DNA of 63,531 nt from Acidobacteriota bacterium (lineage in GTDB: Bacteria > Acidobacteriota > Terriglobia > Bryobacterales > Bryobacteraceae), in NCBI GenBank assembly GCA_023436715.1, contig JAEZIJ010000125.1:1-63531 (forward strand), given 5' to 3'. This document shows, piece after piece, positions 58,871 through 63,531 of the stretch (the stretch's first letter is position 1; every line of letters begins with the position of its first letter). The notes under the pieces are model-generated. The model was not told where the DNA came from. It was given only the letters and a program-made list of their open reading frames with translations, and did not search any database. The translations under genes and the position numbers were made by a program.

Positions 58871-60434
58871 CTGTTGTCTCCAATTTTTTGGGCTCGCCGG
58901 GCTGTTCGCCGACGGGCAGGATCACGTGGAATATCGTCTCCAGGCCGGTTTCGACCTGTATCTCCCCGCCGTGGCGCTTTACGATGCCGTAAGTGACCGC
59001 AAGCCCGAGGCCCACGCCTGAGGTTGCCTGCTTGGTGCTGAAGAATGGCTCGAAAATGTGCGGCAAAACCTCTTTCGGTATCGGCGGCCCGTCGTTGGCG
59101 ACGGCGATATCCACGCGGTCTTCGCCGCTCAGCGCCGCATGGATGCGAATGTTTCCATCTTTGGGGCCCTGGCCCGAAAGAGCATCCACCGCGTTCATGA
59201 TGATGGCCGTGAGGACCTGCTGGATCTGTGAGGCGTCGCAGTAGATCTGGGGCAGTTCCGCCACCTCGGTGGCGAGCGCGACCCCGTTCATGTGCAATTT
59301 GTGCTGGACGACGGCAACAGTGCGCTCGACGATGGTCTTCACTTCGGCCATTGCCATCTCGGTATGCTGGCGGCGGGCGAATACGAGCAGGTTGTTTACG
59401 ATCTCGCCGCAGCGCTTGCTTTCGCGCTCGATGGTCTGGATCCACTCCAGCGCGGGCTTTCCGGGCGCCAGTTTCTTTTCGAGCAGCCGCGCATAAGTGA
59501 AAATGCCCGCGAGCGGGTTGTTGATTTCATGTGCCACGGCGGCCGAGAGTTCACCGAGCGAGGCCAGCTTTTCTGAGTGGATCAGCTTCTCCTGGGCCGC
59601 TTCGAGGTCCTTCGTCTTGCGCTGTATGCGGGCTTCGAGCGTCTGATTCAGGCTCTCCACTTCCGTTGCCATGTTGTCGAAAGCGCCTGCCAGTTCGCCG
59701 ATCTCGTCTCTCCGTTTGAAGTTGAAGCGGTAGCTCAACTGGCGGGAGCCGAGGATCTTGACGCCGGCGATCAGGCGGCGGATGGGCCGGCTGATAAGGA
59801 ACCAAACCAGAAGCCCCGCCATGCCCATCATCAGAAGGGCCGAGAGAAGCACCTGTGCCGTCATGCGCCGCTCGTGTGCGGCGAGTTCCTGGTCCACCGC
59901 GGCCAGCGAGAGGACAACGTCCAGCACGCCGAGGATGCGCTGTGAGGCCGGGTGCGCGTGGCACGAGGCATTGGAACAGGCCGGCTCGTTCTCGATCGGC
60001 CGGATAAGGCCTATGACGCGCTCGCCGTTCAACGCAAAGAACCGGTAGGTCTGCTTGGAGTCCGGTTTGGCAAGGGGTTGGGAAGCCGAGTGGCAGATAT
60101 TGCAGGCCTCGGCCTTCTGGTCGAGCGTCCGGCCGACCTCATCCGCCTGCGTCGAGACTTGGATGGTCCCGCGCTTCGACATGATGCGGATGCGCCGGAC
60201 GTCAGGCTGCACGCTGATCGAGCGGACGATCTGGAGCAGTTGCTCGCGATCGTTCCGCAGCATGCTGTAGCGTGTCGATTGGAAGATGATCCCCGCGATG
60301 CGCTTCTCGGACAGCAGGGTTGTAGCTTCGAGGTTCTGGCGAAGGACACGGAGATTGGCCGAGCCCAGCCAGAAGAGCACTCCGGCCAGGCCCGCTACCA
60401 GTCCCGCGATCAGTTTCGCACTAAGACTGCGCAT
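58833..60434 (-). CDS. Sensor histidine kinase with c-type heme motifs
   Basis: A 533-residue membrane sensor kinase. Two spans (about residues 8-28 and 193-214) enclose a periplasmic domain that carries CNICH (Cys111, Cys114, His115) and CSNASCH (Cys153, Cys158, His159), a CxxCH and a CxxxxCH heme-attachment site. A HAMP-like region and a helical linker follow, then the kinase with His302 in AAVAHEINNPLAG and N and G boxes (IIMNAVDAL; GVGLGLAVTYG). It overlaps the NrfD-like gene by 14 bases and the regulator by 38. The heme sites suggest that it senses redox state, NO or CO in the periplasm. Confidence 0.92.
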   Translation of the reverse strand: MRSLSAKLIAGLVAGLAGVLFWLGSANLRVLRQNLEATTLLSEKRIAGIIFQSTRYSMLRNDREQLLQIVRSISVQPDVRRIRIMSKRGTIQVSTQADEVGRTLDQKAEACNICHSASQPLAKPDSKQTYRFFALNGERVIGLIRPIENEPACSNASCHAHPASQRILGVLDVVLSLAAVDQELAAHERRMTAQVLLSALLMMGMAGLLVWFLISRPIRRLIAGVKILGSRQLSYRFNFKRRDEIGELAGAFDNMATEVESLNQTLEARIQRKTKDLEAAQEKLIHSEKLASLGELSAAVAHEINNPLAGIFTYARLLEKKLAPGKPALEWIQTIERESKRCGEIVNNLLVFARRQHTEMAMAEVKTIVERTVAVVQHKLHMNGVALATEVAELPQIYCDASQIQQVLTAIIMNAVDALSGQGPKDGNIRIHAALSGEDRVDIAVANDGPPIPKEVLPHIFEPFFSTKQATSGVGLGLAVTYGIVKRHGGEIQVETGLETIFHVILPVGEQPGEPKKLETTDVGREAVDPDRR

Positions 60435-61587
60435 ACACAGCGCTGCGCGTTTCCTCCTTTACAACTTCGGGCTTCGCATCGTGGAACACCGGCAGGTATT
60501 GAACGGCATACCGGAAAACGATCAATCCCACGGTTACGATCGACATGGTCACGGCCACTTCCATCCACGACGGCATGTAGCGCGTCCTTGCCGCCGCCTC
60601 CAGCCCGGTGAGCGAAACGTTGAGGCGATTCACCAGGAACCCGCCCACTACCATGGCGGCCGAAGCGAACAGCGCCTGAGGATTGCCCCGAATGCGCTGG
60701 AACACCACCAGAACCATTGGGATGGCGAGCAGCGCGACCTCGAGCCAGAACATAGCCGCCTCGTAGCTCCCCGGGCCGCTGAAGCGGAACGCGGCCTGGA
60801 GCGAGTTGCGCGCCCCGAGATCGATGAAGCGGGCCATGAGGAACGCGCCCAGGAACAGAACCATCACCTTCCCAACGCCCTGGAGAAGGTCGAACTCGAG
60901 CGCGCGGCCGAATGCGCGCGCGCTCATGCCGCTCTCGAAAATCACCATCGCCAGGCCGGCCGCGACGGCGGACAGCCAGAACAGAACCGGCAACAGCGGA
61001 GAATACCAGAGCGGATGAAGCTTGGTGGGCAGAATCAGATACAGGCTGCCGAGCGAGGACTGGTGCAGCGTCGAAAGAATGAAGCCCAACCCCACCAGCG
61101 GGACCACGATCGTCTTTACGGTCTTGATCGCGCGCGGCCACTTCAGCTTCTCGAACAGAACGGGCGAGAACTCCAGGAACAGCACCGTCGAGTAGAGCAT
61201 GACGCACCAGGCGACTTCGAACATCACCGAGTGCGGGTTCCACCAGACCATGGCGCGCCAGATGTTCCAGGGCCTGCCGAGGTCGAACATCAGGCCGCAG
61301 ATTACCAGCAGGTAGCCGAGAAACGCGGTCAGGACCGTGGGCCGGACGATCGGGCGAAGCTTTTCGAGGTGCAGGATGTAAACCGCGGAGGTGATTGTGA
61401 ACCCGCCGGCGGCCAAACCCACCCCGCACAGAATGTCGAATCCAATCCAGATGCCCCAGGGATAGCTATCGGTCAGGTTCGTCGAAGCCCCGAGGCCCTG
61501 CGTGAAGCGTGCCCATGTGGCGTAGGCGCCTGCCGCGAGGATGGCCAGCGCCACCACGCGCCAGAAAATCGAACGGACGCGCGTCAT
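60421..61587 (-). CDS. NrfD/HybB-like quinone-interacting membrane subunit
   Basis: A 388-residue integral membrane protein with about ten spans. Typical features are TDSYPWGIWIGFDILCGVGL near the start, IWRAMVWWNPHSVMFEVAWC, and LSTLHQSSLGSLYLI. HybB/NrfD subunits move electrons between the quinone pool and iron-sulfur partners. The ATG at 61587 (MTRVRSIFWRVV) overlaps the stop of the ferredoxin gene (ATGA) and has GGAGG upstream. No catalytic oxidoreductase subunit is nearby, so its electrons must come from or go to another complex. Confidence 0.92.
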   Translation of the reverse strand: MTRVRSIFWRVVALAILAAGAYATWARFTQGLGASTNLTDSYPWGIWIGFDILCGVGLAAGGFTITSAVYILHLEKLRPIVRPTVLTAFLGYLLVICGLMFDLGRPWNIWRAMVWWNPHSVMFEVAWCVMLYSTVLFLEFSPVLFEKLKWPRAIKTVKTIVVPLVGLGFILSTLHQSSLGSLYLILPTKLHPLWYSPLLPVLFWLSAVAAGLAMVIFESGMSARAFGRALEFDLLQGVGKVMVLFLGAFLMARFIDLGARNSLQAAFRFSGPGSYEAAMFWLEVALLAIPMVLVVFQRIRGNPQALFASAAMVVGGFLVNRLNVSLTGLEAAARTRYMPSWMEVAVTMSIVTVGLIVFRYAVQYLPVFHDAKPEVVKEETRSAVYAQS

Positions 61588-62345
61588 TGCCGGCCTCCAG
61601 TTTTCGCTCTCCCGCCTTCGACCCGGGCGACTTCCGCCTTCCGGTTCGTGAACCACCACAGGCCTGCCAGCATGCAGCTTCCGGCTCCGGCCAGAGTGGG
61701 GATCTTCGAGAGCATCCGGAACGTGAGCAGTGGAAGCGGCTCGGCGGGGAGGTTGTCCGGAAGTCCGAGCTGCGAAAACGGAACCGAGGAGAGCATCAGG
61801 ACGGACGTGCCGCCCGCATCGTGTTCCCCGTAGATCTTCTGGACGTACTTGTCCGGCTCGGCCGCCAGGCGTGAACGCGCGTCCTTGAGGAGCGCCTCAC
61901 GCTCGCCGGCAATCGTGGCGCCGGTGGGGCAGGCTTCGGCGCAGGCGTTGACTTTGCCAGCCGCGAGGCGGCCGGAGCAGAAGGTGCACTTGCGCACCCG
62001 CGGCGCAAGAGACGACCACTCGTAACGCGGCACGCCGAACGGGCACGCCTGGATGCAGTAGCGGCACCCCAGGCAGATGTCCGCGTTGTACACAACAGGG
62101 CCCGCGGCTGTCTTGTGCAGCGCGCCCACGGGGCAGACTGAAGCGCACGTCGGATCCTCGCAGTGCATGCACATGCGGCGGTAACTGACGTCGCCGCCCT
62201 TGCCTGGGGCGGTCTTGAGCACAGTGAACTGACGATCTGTCAGATCCGGCGCACTCGTTTCCGGGAGGCCGTTTTCCTCACGGCATGCCATCATGCACGA
62301 TCCGCATCCGATGCATTTGGTGTTATCGAACAATAATGCGCGCAT
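61584..62345 (-). CDS. HybA-like four-cluster ferredoxin
   Basis: A 253-residue iron-sulfur protein with four cluster-binding groups: CIGCGSCMMAC, CMHCEDPTCASVCP, CLGCRYCIQACPFG and CTFCSGRL...CAEACPTG. The C-terminus has a single membrane span (LAGAGSCMLAGLWWFTNRK). Unlike E. coli HybA there is no twin-arginine leader; the cluster domain starts at residue 10, so the protein may face the cytoplasm, or may be exported with a partner. It overlaps the NrfD-like gene by 4 bases and probably docks on it. Confidence 0.92.
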   Translation of the reverse strand: MRALLFDNTKCIGCGSCMMACREENGLPETSAPDLTDRQFTVLKTAPGKGGDVSYRRMCMHCEDPTCASVCPVGALHKTAAGPVVYNADICLGCRYCIQACPFGVPRYEWSSLAPRVRKCTFCSGRLAAGKVNACAEACPTGATIAGEREALLKDARSRLAAEPDKYVQKIYGEHDAGGTSVLMLSSVPFSQLGLPDNLPAEPLPLLTFRMLSKIPTLAGAGSCMLAGLWWFTNRKAEVARVEGGRAKTGGRQ

Positions 62346-62361
62346 GAATCGGATCCCCTTA

Positions 62362-63027
62362 TCAGGTCCGGAAGAAGCGTCGAGTCATCTCGTGCCACTT
62401 TTCCTTGGGCAATTCAGTGCCCAATTGCGGGGATATGCGGCCGCCGTCCAGGGCCGTCATTGCGGCCGCCGGCGCCAGCGACTGCCGCAGATCGGCCATC
62501 GATTGCTCCATCCAGCGCCGCGCCAGTCCGCCTGTCAACAGGTTACGGAAGCTGACCTGCGTGTCCGGAGAGAAAATCTCCAGCAGCCATCCGCTGCCGT
62601 AGGGGTCTTTCGAAATCAGTTCGGGATCGGTCAACGCCTTCTCGTTGACTGCTACGATCTCACCCTCGGCGGGTGCGAGCATGGTGGCCTCGCCGTGCGG
62701 CGTAACCACCGACCACCCTTTTTCGCCCTGACGGAACCAGCGGCCCCGCTGGGGCACGTCCACGCGTTCGATCGGCCCGAGCAGGCTGGCGGCGAACTCA
62801 TCCAACCCTATCCTCACCCTGCCGTTACCCGCGTCGAAAGCCCATACGTGGGCCGGATGATAGGCCAAGGTTTCGGGAAGTTCTACCCCGGCGACCACCG
62901 GCACGGGACCGCTCTTAGCCTCGGGAGTTTCAGGTTCTGCCACCCGGAACTTGTACTTCTCGCGGTGCAGCAGGACATCAACAGTGATAAATACAGCAAA
63001 CGTTGCCAGGACCAGTAAAGCTACCAT
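62362..63027 (-). CDS. Membrane-anchored GcvH-like protein without lipoyl lysine
   Basis: A 221-residue protein with one N-terminal membrane span (VALLVLATFAVFITVDVLL) and a domain like the glycine cleavage H protein (YHPAHVWAFDAGNGRVRIGL; APAEGEIVAVNEKALTDPEL; YGSGWLLEI). The lysine that carries lipoate in GcvH, eleven residues before GEIVAVN, is here His111, so it cannot be lipoylated there. A C-terminal ~60-residue tail is helical. The ATG at 63027 has GGAGGGAAC before it. First gene of the redox operon, 16 bases before the ferredoxin. Confidence 0.8.
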   Translation of the reverse strand: MVALLVLATFAVFITVDVLLHREKYKFRVAEPETPEAKSGPVPVVAGVELPETLAYHPAHVWAFDAGNGRVRIGLDEFAASLLGPIERVDVPQRGRWFRQGEKGWSVVTPHGEATMLAPAEGEIVAVNEKALTDPELISKDPYGSGWLLEIFSPDTQVSFRNLLTGGLARRWMEQSMADLRQSLAPAAAMTALDGGRISPQLGTELPKEKWHEMTRRFFRT

Positions 63028-63311
63028 GGTACGTTCCCTCCTCCCCTTTGTGAAGTGCATGTGAGTGGCCTACTTTTCCCGGCTCTGTTGCAAATATAGT
63101 TAAATCTCTTGTTGTCCTATACTTAAGCTTGTTGCGATGCGCCACATCGTCTCAATGCTCGCCGTGAGCTGCTGTTGAAAAAAATCATACACCTAAACGG
63201 AGTTTTCGTCTATCCCCTCTTTTCTCAATACTTTGTCATGGGATGTTGAAATACAACCCAAGGATTGCGTTCCGCAATGGTCTGATAGCGTGCAACTCGC
63301 CCACTGTTGGG
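63028..63311. other. AT-richer upstream region of the redox operon
   Basis: About 280 bases upstream of the first operon gene are distinctly less GC-rich than the surroundings and hold no convincing gene. The region should contain the operon's promoter; no clear -24/-12 sigma-54 element or -35/-10 pair was identified on the minus strand. Confidence 0.45.
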
Positions 63312-63417
63312 TCAAATCACACACTGGTCCAACGGGACCGGGAGCGGGTCGGGCAGCCCGTCCCCTATAGGAACACTGGAGTTGTGGGTTTGACCTGCGG
63401 CCCGATGACCTCGAACC

Positions 63418-63451
63418 GTATCAGGGCACGGCTGAAGCCGTGCCCTGATAC
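63418..63451. repeat. Perfect 16 bp-arm palindrome near the window end
   Basis: GTATCAGGGCACGGCT-ga-AGCCGTGCCCTGATAC is a perfect inverted repeat with a 2-base centre. It lies in a ~220 base tract made of dispersed palindrome material (also CACTGGTCCAACGGGACC and GGGCAGCCCGTCCCC). No gene is supported here; an open frame on the minus strand consists of repeat sequence. Confidence 0.7.
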
Positions 63452-63531
63452 AAGGCCCAAGCCACGGACTTCCACTTGCCTGAAGCCGTACCCCATTTTC
63501 ATCCTTGCGGCTGAGGACGGCTTCCTTCATG

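Noticed and set aside
60286..61833. Plus-strand open frame of 515 codons opposite the NrfD-like gene
   Set aside because: Antisense to a clear membrane protein gene; composition is typical of a shadow frame.
63312..63530. Minus-strand 72-codon open frame at the window end
   Set aside because: It consists of dispersed palindrome sequence, including the 16 bp-arm inverted repeat, and has no ribosome site.

Overview
The window is a 63.5 kb piece of a GC-rich (low-to-mid 60s % by eye) chromosome. The best fit is an Acidobacteriota genome, probably near Solibacter/Bryobacter. This rests on the style of the proteins: Tat-exported Gfo/Idh/MocA oxidoreductases with a GH29 fucosidase, orphan sugar-metabolism genes, a Tes-type radical SAM enzyme, large exported proteins of unknown family, and many tiny dispersed palindromes in intergenic DNA. 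No rRNA, tRNA or CRISPR array was found.

Layout. (1) 1-5.7 kb: a NadD-like adenylyltransferase converges on the minus-strand macromolecular synthesis pair dnaG-rpoD, followed by a membrane-anchored JAMM-like protein. (2) 5.7-10.9 kb: a tetraether-lipid-synthase-like radical SAM protein, then a lower-GC island with a GT39-like membrane glycosyltransferase. The island lies between two 118 bp direct repeats, one attached to an intact GyrI-like gene and the other to a decayed copy; ssb follows. (3) 11-18.5 kb: an exported unknown protein, an exported methyltransferase and a GH29 fucosidase on the plus strand, then the minus-strand series ubiX-pheA-MFS transporter-Gfo oxidoreductase. (4) 18.5-22.1 kb: the most novel locus. 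An HTH regulator with an apparently inactive LexA/CI-like C-terminal domain, an unknown gene, three tandem genes for nearly identical secreted 37-residue peptides ending in HCWPCPYSN, and two membrane proteins. The same palindrome, TTCTGA-N2-TCAGAA, lies in the regulator's promoter region and upstream of the peptide genes. (5) 22-31.7 kb: housekeeping and metabolic genes (SprT-like, fabH, aminotransferase, hrpB, ROK kinase, Gfo oxidoreductase plus TIM-barrel isomerase, STAS protein).

(6) 31.9-48.4 kb: one uninterrupted plus-strand block of phage head and tail genes. It runs from a small terminase-like protein through TerL, portal, scaffold, P22-like coat, tail tube, a tail chaperone pair with a textbook AAAAAAC -1 slippery site, a very short gene in the tape-measure slot, distal tail and hub proteins, to a TIM-barrel-like tail protein. 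There is no integrase, repressor, replication or lysis gene, and ordinary genes flank it, so it looks like a domesticated or gene-transfer-agent-like particle cassette. (7) 48.5-55.7 kb: a tightly packed plus-strand run of an exported flavodoxin, a Wzt-like ABC ATPase, a sodium:solute symporter, an M24 peptidase, a GH31-like protein that has lost its catalytic barrel, and a NapH-like Fe-S membrane protein. (8) 55.6-63 kb: minus-strand archaemetzincin/radical SAM-SPASM pair, and a five-gene operon of GcvH-like protein without the lipoyl lysine, HybA-like ferredoxin, NrfD/HybB membrane subunit, a sensor kinase with c-type heme motifs, and an NtrC-type regulator. This last group looks like a quinone-linked redox module that reports to sigma-54 transcription.
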